64,000 bases of DNA, taken from assembly GCF_905475345.1 (NCBI RefSeq), contig NC_066610.1, positions 2,256,386 to 2,320,385 on the forward strand. The letters run 5' to 3'. This stretch comes from Vespula vulgaris. Lineage: Eukaryota > Arthropoda > Insecta > Hymenoptera > Vespidae. The stretch's first letter is position 1; each line of letters begins with the position of its first letter. This document shows positions 25,701 through 38,515 of the stretch, piece by piece. A model generated the notes under the pieces. The model made no database searches and had not been told where the DNA came from. It was given only the letters and a program-made list of their open reading frames with translations. A program made the position numbers and the translations under genes.

Positions 25701-26400
25701 GATCGATCGATCGATGGATCGATCCCAAGTCCAACGTCTCGTCGCTCGACGCAGTCGATCGTTGTTGGATCCTATGTTGGTCTCGACCGTTTTTAATAGA
25801 GTTCAATTCTACCAATCTTCTTATAAGGTGTCCTTGACTATCAGTAGCCTTACGTTAGTTTCTACTTTTTTCCCCTCTCCCTCTACCCTCCCCCTGTGAC
25901 ACATAGAAACGGCCAGAGCCACGTTCCGAGTTTCGATTCGATTCGTCACGATTAAAACGTGAGACAAATAAAACTTACTATACTTAAATGAATTTTAAGA
26001 GAAGCTTGTATGCGTGGCTGCGTAAAAATACGTACGTACGTAGGTAAATGATTGTCTGTGTCCGTGTGTGGGCGTGTTAAGCTAGAAAGATAGAAAATGA
26101 CCAGAGAAGAGGAATGAGAGAATGAAAGAGAGAGAGAGAGAGAGAGAAGGGAAATGTTGTCCGTGGGTATAGTCGCAGGAAGAGCTTATGGACGAACGCG
26201 CGAACTCTATTTTTAGAGTTGGGTGGAATGACAGTCCCTCTGTCGAGTGTACATGAGGGGCTATTGATAGGTCCGCGGTCTTGGTGTGTTAGAAGAAGAG
26301 ACAGACGCGCCTCGCGCCTATGAATCAGCCGAGCAAATACGAGGGAGACCGTTTTCGTTCTTTGAAGATTACGTCCTCTCTTTCTATCTCTCTTTCTCTT

Positions 26401-26441
<41 letters not shown>

Positions 26442-28208
26442 CGCAGCATCCTTCGTACTTCTTCGCACCACCTTATCCCTCTTTACCTCATCCCTAACAC
26501 CTCACCCAATCTCTCCGACCTAAAGTCAACCTCTCAACACCATTGCCAAGCAAGATTTTCGGTTACGTTTGGTTCTCTCATACCAATGGAAATATTTCAA
26601 CCGACTCGAAGAAGTTCCAAGTAATCCTTTTCATTCTTCCTTCCTTCCTTCCTTCCTTCTTTCTTTTTTTTCTTTTTTTCTTTGCTTCCTTCCTTCCTTC
26701 CTTCCTTCCTTTCTTATCTGATCGAAACCGATGATATTTTTGACTCTTCCGCGACGACCGTGATTTTTATCGTCAGAAAGGAATCGGCAAGGAGGTTGCG
26801 AATAACGAAAGAATTCTCAGGTTTGGGATTAAGAAAAAGGGAAATAATCGAAAATCGTGGCAACGGGCAGGGTTTAACGTCCTCGACGTTCGATCTCTCT
26901 TTTTCTCTCTTTTTCTCTCTCTTTCTCGGTCCTTTCGGTTTCTCAGGAATGTCGCATGGCTCTATAAAACCCTTCACTTAATTTCCGCCTCTCTTCGGTT
27001 TATCCATGGCCAACCATGGAACACGGATTCTCCTTTTTCGAGTTGCGCCCACAGGTTCTATAAAAGTAAAGGGGAAAGAAAGAGAAAAAGAAAAGTTTCA
27101 CAAAAAGTAAAAAAGCTTTTTCCTTCACACCCAGAAAGACAGAGAGAGAGAGAAAGAGATAACTAGGATGGCTCGTAATTCCCACCCTAAACTCTACAAT
27201 TTATGACTAACTCTTCTCTGCTTTGGTTAACTTATAATAATCTGATGTCTGACGAGGGAGAGACATCATCATCTCGAAAATTATTCTTTTTTTTTCTTTT
27301 TTATTATTATTTTTGATAAACTAGTCCTTTCTACGTATTCTATCAGATAGCAATTACTTCCTATGGGATAGATTCAATGACGCGTAAAGAAGTAATATAC
27401 ACTTTGTGCTTCATTTACATACTTGAAAACAGCAATGGTACTTTCCAAAGTCAGCACCATATATATATTTATATATATATATATATATATCTCGTAGAAG
27501 TTATTGATAACAGGATAGATACGATTCATTATTCTCGAAATGAGATCAACGAAATAGATAACAGTTGTTTCAAATTTACACCCGTTGCGTTGCGTTGCAT
27601 TGCGTTGCGTTGCATTGCGTTGCGTTGCGTTGTGTCTGAGTTGAATTGGATTGAAATACGATTGAGAAAAGATGTAATGATCCGTTTTATAATATTCTCC
27701 TATTTTTTCTTTTGTTGTTTTAGGTGCAAAAGAAACGACGTATCATCGCTAGGGTTCAATGCCGCAACATTAAGAATGAATGTCCGAAGCCCACCTGCGA
27801 CGAACCAGTCTTACTTCCGGGAAGATGCTGCAAATCGTGTCCCGGTGATTACAGTACGTTTTCAGACGGTAGTACATAATTTCATTCGACGACGACGACG
27901 ATGACAAAAACAAAAAGTAAAAAAAAAAAGAAAAGAAAAAAAATGTCCAAGTCGATTACATTAACTTGCTACAAAGTTAATTTTTTTTTCTTTTTTTCGA
28001 AACAATCAAAATACAATTTCTTCTTATTAATATATATACATATGTATGTATGTATGTATGTATATATATGTTATCAAATTCGTTCGTGCGAAATTCTTCG
28101 TGGCTATTGCGTCTGGCTTTAACCGGCCGTGACTACTTTGCTCGTTTGAATACTACCAATACGATTATATTATTATTGTTTATGTGTGTGTGTCTCTCAG
28201 ATAGAAAG

Positions 28209-28239
<31 letters not shown>

Positions 28240-28618
28240 GATAAAAGCAAGACTAATGCAAGTTATGAATTTATTCGATAGATTAGTAAATTCTATTTCG
28301 TCCGTGGTAATAAAACGATCCCACACCGTAACAGGCGTGGATGACCGTAGAGAAAGAGAGAAAGAGAGAGAGAGAGAGACAGAACGAGAGAAAGATAAGT
28401 TTGAATTCCAGAAGGAATTCGTAACGATTGGACTCGATCAAAAACGCTTTGAATTCTATTCGTCTGTAATAAAACAACGACTATACGTCGTCCAAAATGT
28501 TTCTCGTTGTCCCGTAAATTCATTAGGTTGATTCGCGACGATGAAAAGAAATAATAATAATAAAAATAATAATAATATTTGAAAGAGAATTGTCAGACTC
28601 CCAAGGAAAATTCGCTGT

Positions 28619-28679
<61 letters not shown>

Positions 28680-28825
28680 CTCGAACTCGGCTCGTAAACA
28701 TTGCGAAAGTATACGATCACAATAAATCGAGAGACACGCAGCATTAATGAGAGTCAAGTGCCGTGCATAAATCATTTATCAACGATTACCAAGCGCCTCT
28801 TTGTCGTCTATCCTTTTTTTTTCCT

Positions 28826-28862
<37 letters not shown>

Positions 28863-30168
28863 ATTTTCTTTTTCCATCTTTCTCTCTCTCTTTGATAAGT
28901 TCTTATCGATCGATCGTATACATTTGCAAACCTCGACTAATCGTCACGATCGAAATCGTCCTCTTATTCTTATAATATTTGTTCTACAGGTTCCGATCAT
29001 TAATGGATTAACCGATCGATAGATCTTTCCTAATGTCAATTTCTAAAGACTAAGTCGTTCGACGAGTTTCTCTCGAAGCTTCCTCGTATCTCTTTCTCTC
29101 TCTCTCTCTCTCTTTCTCTTTTTCTTTATTTCTCTCTCTCTCTCTCTTTATTAATTAGTATTAACTAATGCAAACAGTATGGCGTCCCCATGCATTTCGA
29201 CGAGTCCGATGATTTATTAAACTGATCATCATCCTACGACTCGTTCATTAGTTAAATCGTTCGTATTCACTTTGAAACTTTGTGTTTCTTCTTTCGATAG
29301 ATATCGATATACTATACACACACATGCACATACATATATAATATATATACATAACGTTAGATTTATAGTTAGATTCTTTGTTCCTATTTCTTAGATAGTT
29401 CCTCGAGAAGTTTCATCGTGTCTAGACACTGTTCATTATAATACGATAAAAGTTTCTTCTCTCTCTCTCTCTCTCTTTCTCTTTTTCTTTCTTTCTCCCT
29501 CTCTCTTTTTCTCTTTCTCTGTTTCTCTTACGATGGCTTCATTAAAGTACTAAAGCTGTGTATCACTGTGGTAGAAAATACTTCTCGAGTATTTAATATC
29601 ACGCTCGTTAACGTCCATACTACCGCGTTTCGTCCTTAAACGGTTTATAGTTTATAGCTGTCTTTTTTTTTTCTTTTCTTGTCCTTTTTTCATTCTTTCT
29701 TTCCTTGCAATATTTTTTCCAAAGATTTACTTGTCTCTCTTATTCGGGCATTTTTAATAAACGTACTCGTTAGAAAGGCTAGGAAATGGTTAGACCGGTT
29801 CCTATATAAAAATAATAATGAAAGCTTCAAACGTTGAAGAAACAATTTTTTTTTATTTTCTCTCTCTCTTTTTTTCGTTTAAAACACATACGTCGAAGAA
29901 GTTCAACGTACCGACGTATTTCCACGAAAACTATTCGATAAATTCAATATATTAAATGTCGTAATAGTTGTAATAAAGTTTCTTATCTAATTTTTCTTAC
30001 AATCTTAACCAATTATTACATTTATCCTTCGTCTTATCGTCGATGATTGCATCGATTAAAACGTTAAATCGTAAATAGAAAATGTTCTTGAGAACTTTAT
30101 CGAGAGATATAAAGTAATTTCATGTCGTTTATCATGCGACAGATACTTACAAGATTTCTTCTAATCAT

Positions 30169-30200
<32 letters not shown>

Positions 30201-30604
30201 CTAACGCATCAATCGTCGCGATTATCGACACTCGAAAAAATATCCAAACGGTAAACTTCTTCAACCTCGTTCTTAATACGAATAAAACGAGAAAATTTAT
30301 ATATATATATATATATGAAAAATAAAGAAAGAAAAAAGAAAACGAAAAAGTGACTTCATCTTGGAATAAGTATTACATATAGATTTGCATCTCGTTCGAG
30401 CGATCGTCTTATAAATTCAACGAGTTAACGATTCGTATAAATATAGATTTATTTTATAACTTTAGCCTGGATATAAATTACGAACTATGGTTTATAACCT
30501 TCGAATAACATTATCTCTAAGCGTCAGCGAACTACGACGACAACTACAACAACGACCAGTTGCATTTCTCTTCCACAAATAATAATAATAACAATAACAA
30601 TAAC

Positions 30605-30651
<47 letters not shown>

Positions 30652-33600
30652 CACTAATAATAATAATAAGAAAAATAAGAATAAGAGGACGATGGAATCG
30701 AAACTCTTGCATATCTCGAGGATAAGAGATCGCAATGGTGAAGTTTATATGCTGTTACTACTACGACGGACGAGGTCGTGCCAATGATAACGACTGAACG
30801 ACTCTGAGAGAGCGAATTGGTGGAGGGTAAAAACGAAGAAGGAAAAATAAAAAGAAAAACGCAGAAAAATAAAAAGAAGAATAAAAAGAAGAAAAAGAGG
30901 AGGAGGAGGAGGAGGAGGAGGAGGAAGGAAAAAAAAGAGGAGACGTAGAAAAAAGTGAAGCGGATGATAAAGAGAGAGGAAGAGGGAGAAGAAGAGAGAG
31001 ATGGAAGAGAAGAAGAAGAAGAAGAAGGAGGAGGAGAAGGAGGAAGAGGAGGAAGAGGAGGAGAAGGAGGAGAAGGAGGAGGAAGAAGTTAGCGATGCTC
31101 GGAGAGGGCGGGCGCCACGGTTTAGCGCCATGGCGCCGGCTATATTACTGCATGGCGTCACTTCGATTAAGCCGTGCAATCTAAATGTAAATATTAGCAT
31201 ACGTAATGATCGGGGCATAACGCGTGCGAGCATGCGGAATGAGAATAGACTAGAGAGAAGGAGGAAGAGAGAAGGAGAAGGAAGAGGGAGGAGGAACGAC
31301 GAAGAGGTGGAAGGTCGTGAGGAAAGCGAAGGAGGTTCTGTGTATGTAGGACTTTACTCCTCTATCGACTATCTTTTTCCCTTTTCCTTCTTCTTCTTCT
31401 TCTTCTTCGTGTTCTTCGTGTTCTTCGTCTTCGTCTTCTTATGATCTTCACCTTTATCGCTTAGCTTCTTCGAAGCTAATGGAAAGTAGACAAAATTGTG
31501 TAGTATGTATATATATATTTACGTGCATATGTATGTACCAAATCGTTAATTACTAAATAATGAGAAATTTGTTTTGGCATACGTTCAGACTTTCTCCTTC
31601 GAAAGTAGTGCCCCTTACCACGAAAACATATATCAAGGTTTTCTTTATATATGTATATGTATATATGTCAATGATGCGCTTGAATTTCTGATTCCTTTCG
31701 TAAGATTGCTTTTTCTTATTGGCTTATGCGATATCGTTTACGTTAGATACTTCTCTCTTTCTTTATTTCTCTCTTTCTCAAGACAAGAGAAAAAAGTAAA
31801 ACGAATATAAAGTATTAATGATATAAAGACGATCAGAAGAGAAATATCATTTTCGTGAGCGAAAAGTATTATAGACGTTTACGTTTTAACTTTGCACATT
31901 ACGTTCTGCCTGTTTTATATATTACACGAAAGAGAAGAAGAAAAGGAAAGAAACAACATAAGTGTATTTCAGTGACTTTGAATCTAACTTCCAGTCGACG
32001 AATAATAATATACAATACCAACAACAACGGTAACAATAATGATAATAATAATAATAATAACGATGACTACGACGAATATATTTACTTTGCTTTCTACGTA
32101 TATAATATATATATATTATATATATACGTATGTAGATACGTACGGAGACTCAGAATTCGCGTAGCTCGGTTCTAAAAGTGCTACAATAAATATAACTCCT
32201 GCATGCAAATGCTATTTATCGACGGGAAAGAAAGGGCGGGGAAGGGGTAAGTAAGGGAGAGGGGATTTTAACAATTCAGGCGCATGTTACACGTTAGAAC
32301 GTCGAACATACGTTGCCTCCTGCGCATTTTGCGTCATGGCATTAGGTTTTCTTTACGAGTTCCTTATTCATCGAGTTACCGTTTTCTCCTTTCCCCTTAC
32401 TTATCTACCTACCTACTTATTTACTTACTCCTCCCACCTCAACCCTTCTCAATTTTTCTTTTTTCTTCTTCGAACGTGTAACACTGGATTAGGAATGATT
32501 ACAAAAGCTAAATTCCAATTTGCTCTTATGGTCGTATACGAGGAGAGAGAAAACAAGAAAGAAAGAAATGAATGGGGATGGGAAAAGCGTGGGAAAAAGA
32601 CAAAAGATCAGTCCAAGTTGCTATAAATTCGTTCGTTGGATTGTTCCTCTCCTTTGATCGTGTATATATATATATATATAGATATATATAGATATAGATA
32701 TATATATATATATATGTACATATATGTATATTAATCCAGCATTCCTTCCGTGTACGACGACACAAGCGCTAAGTCGAGAAACCAGATTTTAAAGGTCACA
32801 GCAAAATTCCAATTGCTATCGCGAGTAAATAGAAGAAAAGGAAAAATTGTAAGGAATTGGCTCTCTCTCTCTCTTTTTCCCTCATTCCACAAACACGATT
32901 TGCAGTTGGCATACGATTTGCGATTTGATTTTTTGTTTGAGTTTTTTCTTTTTTTTTTTTTTTTTTTTCAATACTCGAATCCCGAACACCAGAACGTGAC
33001 TTAAACTTGATTTACTATCCTAGTTGTTGAATTAATGTTTCTAGGAATAATAAACGATAAAAGGCGTTTTACATATTTATCCTTAATTAAAGTAGGGAGT
33101 ACGAGGAGAACCCATGGGATTTCAAAGATACGTAAAAGGATATATGCGAAAGATAAACCATCGAAAAGTATCTTAAAAAAGAAGAGAGAAAAAGAAAGGA
33201 AAGGGAAAAGAAGGAAGAAGAAAAGATATGAAAGAATTATTTATCGTTTACGTTAATCCTTTGCGTTTGGTAATTGGTGTGACAGTCTCATTTCGTCTTC
33301 TCAAGCGATGTTGAGGTTGTCGTCGAACGATTAGCGATACGTATATACTCTTTTATGGTTCTTCCGAGCCCTCACCTAACGATTGGACTGTCACATCGAT
33401 TCTCATAGTTGTTTTAAAGACGTACGTGAAAAATAAGTAACCGTGAGGATCCTTTAATTGTCCATTTAACAGTCTCTTCGTTCAATCGAAAATATATGAG
33501 AGAAGGGGAAAGAGAAAAAATGGACGAAATAGGATGGAACTCGTTTGAATCTCCCGCCTTGAACTCTTCTCTCCTCTTTTCTTCTTCTTCTTCTTCTTCT

Positions 33601-35062
33601 TCGTTCTTTTCTCCTTCTTTCGAGTTACCTTCGAGTTTACCTCGAGGGCACTCGAGGTCGCTTGCCAAGACCCACGATCCGCGTCTTCGGAGGTCATCCG
33701 CAGTCTGTACGTAAGTACGTACGTTACTTACGTATATATTAATGCGGGATGCAATGAAATATACTAAAGAAAATCATTCACGATATTATTTCTCTCTTTT
33801 TCTCTTTCTCTTTCTCTTTCTCTGTCTCTGTTCGTGTACGTATCTGTGCACCGTTGATGATGTTTCGGGTTTTAGATCGAAAAATTAAACGATTAAAAAG
33901 TTCAAAGAAAAACAAGTACTATACGTACCACGTACGACTATCGCAAAATCTAGAAATTATATTTAATGAGAAACGATGAAAACAATTTTTATTTTCATAG
34001 TAAATATATTTCGCGTTGTCTAATATATGTTTGTCGTCGTCGTCGTCGATTTAAATATGTATACCTGCGCGTTAACTCGTCAACGCTCGTTACGCTTTCT
34101 CAGTAGACAAGCAAAGAAATCGATATCTCTCGCTGGATCACTGTATCCGCATCGCAATCACGATCGTATTCACAGGAGTGACTTGTTCGCTTCTCTTTTT
34201 CGTTGTTGTTGCTTTTTTCTTCTTCTCTCACTCTCTCTCCGTCTGTCTGTCTGTCTGTCTGTTTCGTCGAGCAACTGAAGAGTATGTTCTAACGCGAGGA
34301 AACATGGCGTCGTCGTTTCTTCTCCAATTGTCCATCCGAACGAGAAAATCGGAAATCTATATTTGGAGATATTGAAAAAAAAAAAGAAAAAGAAGAAGAA
34401 AAATAGCAAGAAAATAAAGAGAAAAAAAAAGAAGAAGAAGAAACGTAGAAGAAAACTATAGCGTTTGTTTTTTAACTGATAAATTCTTTAAAAATTTTGG
34501 ACGGATCAGATCGTGCTTATACTTATTTATTCTTAGCAATTAAAGTATCCAAGGCGACGAGATCGACGCGGCAAGCGTCCATAAAAGTAACATTCGAAGT
34601 AGCTACGGTTGGCGCCAACCGGCTCTTTTCCTTACCGTACAGCCATTCTTTATGGTTCGTACACACAGATCGCGACTGAATAGGGTATATAGATTCTCTC
34701 TCTTTCTCTCTCTGTTCCTTAATAGCAGCAGCCATAGTTATTTTTGTTTTACGTTGTTGTTCCTTTTTTTTTTTTTTACTCATATCAACCTACATAGACC
34801 AGCGTCCATACCAAACTCGTATTCTAGTAATCACCTTTTCGATTCTCTTCGGTTATTCTTATCCACTGTCGGATAGTTTTCTTTTTCTTTTTTCTTTTTT
34901 TCATTTGTTTATTTATTTATTTATTTATCTCCCTTTCTCATAAATTTGCTGACATGGTTGATTTGTTTCAGGTACCGACACGGTTCAGGATCTACCAGCT
35001 CAATTGACGTCGGAGGAAGAGGAACGAAGCTTAAAACGTAATTTCTCTTCGCAGTTTTTTAT

Positions 35063-35093
<31 letters not shown>

Positions 35094-37341
35094 CTCTCTG
35101 TATCTATCTATCTCTATCTCCTTCTTTCTTTTTCTCTAAGCGAAACGCTATAACTCAATTCGCACGGGATTAAAGTTAGCACCTACGATCGCGGTAAAAG
35201 ATATGCCGCTGATATACGAAGTTTATCGGTACGAGAGGAACGCCATCCAATGTTACTTGCGAAAATCGTTATTTATGATTTTACGGTGTACCGTTTTAGA
35301 GAGCGTCGAGTTATTTACGTGCTCTTCGGAAAGAGTCCTAAGTAATAATGCCGAGCTTACCAGGCGAATATCATAAAATAGAAGTTGATTTTAACCTACA
35401 ATTCTTTCTTCTTCTTCTTCTTCATCATCATCATCATCGTCGTCGTCATCATCATCATCTTCTTTTTCTTATTTTACGAAATTGATTTTTATTTTAATAT
35501 CGTTCGACAGATTTCGGTACGCTGTTAACCGGAAAAACGTCCCAGGCAGTGCGCCGTGACGACACAGTGCCAACATCCAATTATAACAGCGCCTACAATT
35601 ACTTAGCAACCGGTCGTTTCACGTTCCACCGTAAGAATTTGTATTATTCGTTCTACCTATCAGCTGGGACACCACGACCAAGGAGTATACAGTTCATCGA
35701 TGGTTCCGGTAGCATTTTGGAAGAGCAAACGATCGATGCCGCAGGTGGTGTTTATCAGAATGCAACAGGGAAAGTGTGCGGTGTTTGGAGACGAGTACCA
35801 AGGGATTACAGAAAATTATTACGAGAAGAACGTCTACATGTATCATTCATTTGGGAACCGTGCGCCAGTTTGACAGGACAGTTGTCTCGTTATCGAGCGT
35901 TATCTACCGAACAATTTACGTCCTTGTTGGAACCAACTATGGGGGTTGACAGATCGCTGATGTCAGGAGCAGGTGGTACAGCGATCGTTTCGGCGTCCTC
36001 GGCATCGGCACCATCCATCCACGTGTCTCTCGTCTTCAACGGAGTCTTTCTACCAAACGACGTCTCCGAAGTACCGATAATCGTTCAACTCGAACACGTT
36101 GAGAAGGATTACGTGGTATTGAGGGAAGAAATAGTGGTTAAGAAGCCATCGAACGAGTTGAACTTTGGCGAGGTTCGAAGCGCTTTGTCAGGAGCTGATC
36201 TGCGTCTTTTAACGCGAGGGAAGTTATCTATCAGTATAATGTCTAGAAGAGATCCTCAAGCTTTGAGATTGTCCGGTATGGTCGGTCCACGTGTCAGCTG
36301 TGACATGTATCAGACGTTGTTGATATCGGAGAGTCCCTCGAGAGCCTCTGGATTGGCTTGGGCTTTTCTTGATCGTAGTGGTGCCTTGAGATACGGCGTT
36401 AGATTGATCGGTTTGGAAGAGGAGAGTCCATTGGTAACATTGGTCGACGAGGGTGGGAAACGTCGTACAGAACTCGAAGACCTGACACCATCTTTACGAG
36501 ACGGTTTTGCTAATGGTACACTGGATCGACCTGGGCCACGTTTCCTCGAGCCATTGTTCAACGGTGAACTCTCGGTCGTCGCAGCTTCTCATCTAGGTTC
36601 GTTGTTACGCGGTCGTCTTCTTCAAAGGCCTGTAGCGGATGCCAGAGACACAGCAGCACCGGTTTTGTTGAGAAGACTTACCGAGGATTCCCAATATCCA
36701 GCCCCTACAGCTTTGATTTGGACCGCGGTTGATCTCGATTGCGCTCTTCATTACGAACTCGAAATAGCTGGATTGGAACAACCCAATACGAGCTCGAACG
36801 GGGATCAAGAAGCACGTACTTTCCGTTTGTATTTGGAAACCATGCCACTTCTAGCTCAGGGTGCTCCAGTCGCGAGGAGACTCCTCGAGGAATTTACAGG
36901 AAACGTTCTCGAGGGATCCGTCACTGGACTCTCACCTGTAGAGTTATACAGGATCGAGTCTGGCATCGGCTTTCTCGAAGTGACGGACAAACAAGCGGGC
37001 AGTTTACTGAAGGCACCATTTAAGGCCAGGGCACCTCTCAGTTGTCTTCCCCATTACGCTGACAACGACGTTGCCTCGGTCGTTGCTTACAATCTTCATC
37101 CGCCAAGATCGGAAATCGAAACTGGCGCTTGTTTTCATGAGACCAGATTCTACGAGGAGGGTACTCAATGGACATCCGCCAACGACCCATGCTCCATGTG
37201 TCACTGTTATCGTGGATTGGCTCAATGCGATCCGGTACCTTGTCCAGTCCTTGCCTGTCCTCAGGGCAAACAGCTCAAACCAGCGGCAGGACATTGCTGT
37301 CCTATCTGCTCGAGTAAGTAGTCGTTTCTTTTTTTCTTTTT

Positions 37342-37407
<66 letters not shown>

Positions 37408-38099
37408 ATCGGGATTCAGAAAAAAGATAAAGTTACTCGCGCGAAAGATTCGTCTTCTCGATTTCGCGGTTTCTTCATCTCCCACTTTGGTTAGCAACAG
37501 TTGACCAAGAGATCGAATACGATATCGTGGCAACGTAAACATTACGAGTCTCCCTCCTCCTTTACTCCCTTCCCTTCCTCTTACCCTCCCCTATCCTCAC
37601 CCCATCGTTCTGCGGGTTTGCAAGTAGCTAATCGCGCGTTCGAACGTGAAACTATTTGAAAATCTCTTTTCACATTGATACCTTTACAGTTACAGCGACG
37701 AATACTACTACTACCATTACCACTACCACTATCACGGGCAAGAGCAACGTCACTTACGTAGGAAGAGGTTGCATACTAGCCGGTCAATATCATCCAGCTG
37801 GAGCGTCCTGGCATCCTTATCTACCCCCAGTTGGATTCGACACTTGTGCCGTTTGCACCTGCGACGTAAGTTTAACGAATCCCCGATTTCCTACTTCCTT
37901 AAAGAAAATTCTTAGTTGCCGTTCCGACGATATAACGACGTCAAACTTCCAATGCACTCGTTTTAAGGATTTACTTTCACTCGTACGAAAGCGTTTCGCA
38001 ACGTCAACGTCATTCCATATACTACCATATATTACGATTCTAAGTAATAATAAAAGTACACGTGATCTTAAGAAAATTCAAAGAGATAATATATGAATG

Positions 38100-38161
<62 letters not shown>

Positions 38162-38464
38162 TGCTTAAGAAAGAATGTGATATATAAATTCTGACCAGTC
38201 ACGAGAACTGGTGCGTTCGATGTACGTGATCGACGATTCCTGATGACGTAGACAATTTCCTTTAGACGATATTACGGAGAAAAATGAGGGAGCTTTAGAA
38301 AAGGAAAAAGAAGAAAAGTTGGAAAAACTTTCGAAGTACGTCTTACACTTCTTTTATTCTATCGAGTCTCGCAGGTAAAATCCTCTTTGAACGAACGATT
38401 TGCTATATATCTTCCTTCGTTCCTTGCGTTTGTCTTTTAATTGCTCGAAAGCTGGTGGGGGGAG

Positions 38465-38515
<51 letters not shown>

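Larger units (their letters stand above)
22706..27723 (+). other. sog intron 2
   Basis: No exon is supported. It contains TA/CA arrays near 22760-22830, 23290-23315 and 24600-24640, a TCG-type array 25055-25090, AAAG 25125-25170, TTCC arrays 26635-26710, a TA tract 27461-27490 and a GTTGC pentanucleotide array 27584-27632. More unique, GC-richer patches lie at 22900-23060, 24640-24780, 26160-26340 and 26840-27040. Confidence 0.7.
27854..34971 (+). other. sog intron 3
   Basis: No exon is supported. Arrays include AAAG 28205-28240, CT 28621-28670, CT 28831-28858, CT near 29095-29147 and 29457-29475, AAT/AAC 30578-30649, AGG/AAG 30895-30930 and 31005-31090, AAT 32040-32060, TA 32664-32716, and CTTTTC-type tracts 33790-33825. 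The most distinctive unique patch is the GC-rich block at 31090-31260. Patches at 34020-34170 and 34500-34680 also look unique. Confidence 0.7.

Noticed and set aside
30745..31444. Long facing open frames of 147-162 codons in sog intron 3
   Set aside because: Mostly Glu/Lys or Ser/Phe from AGG/AAG repeats; the unique 170 bp centre is better explained as non-coding GC-rich DNA.
36310..37294. Minus-strand and +2/+3 open frames inside sog exon 5
   Set aside because: Shadow frames of a clearly homologous coding exon.
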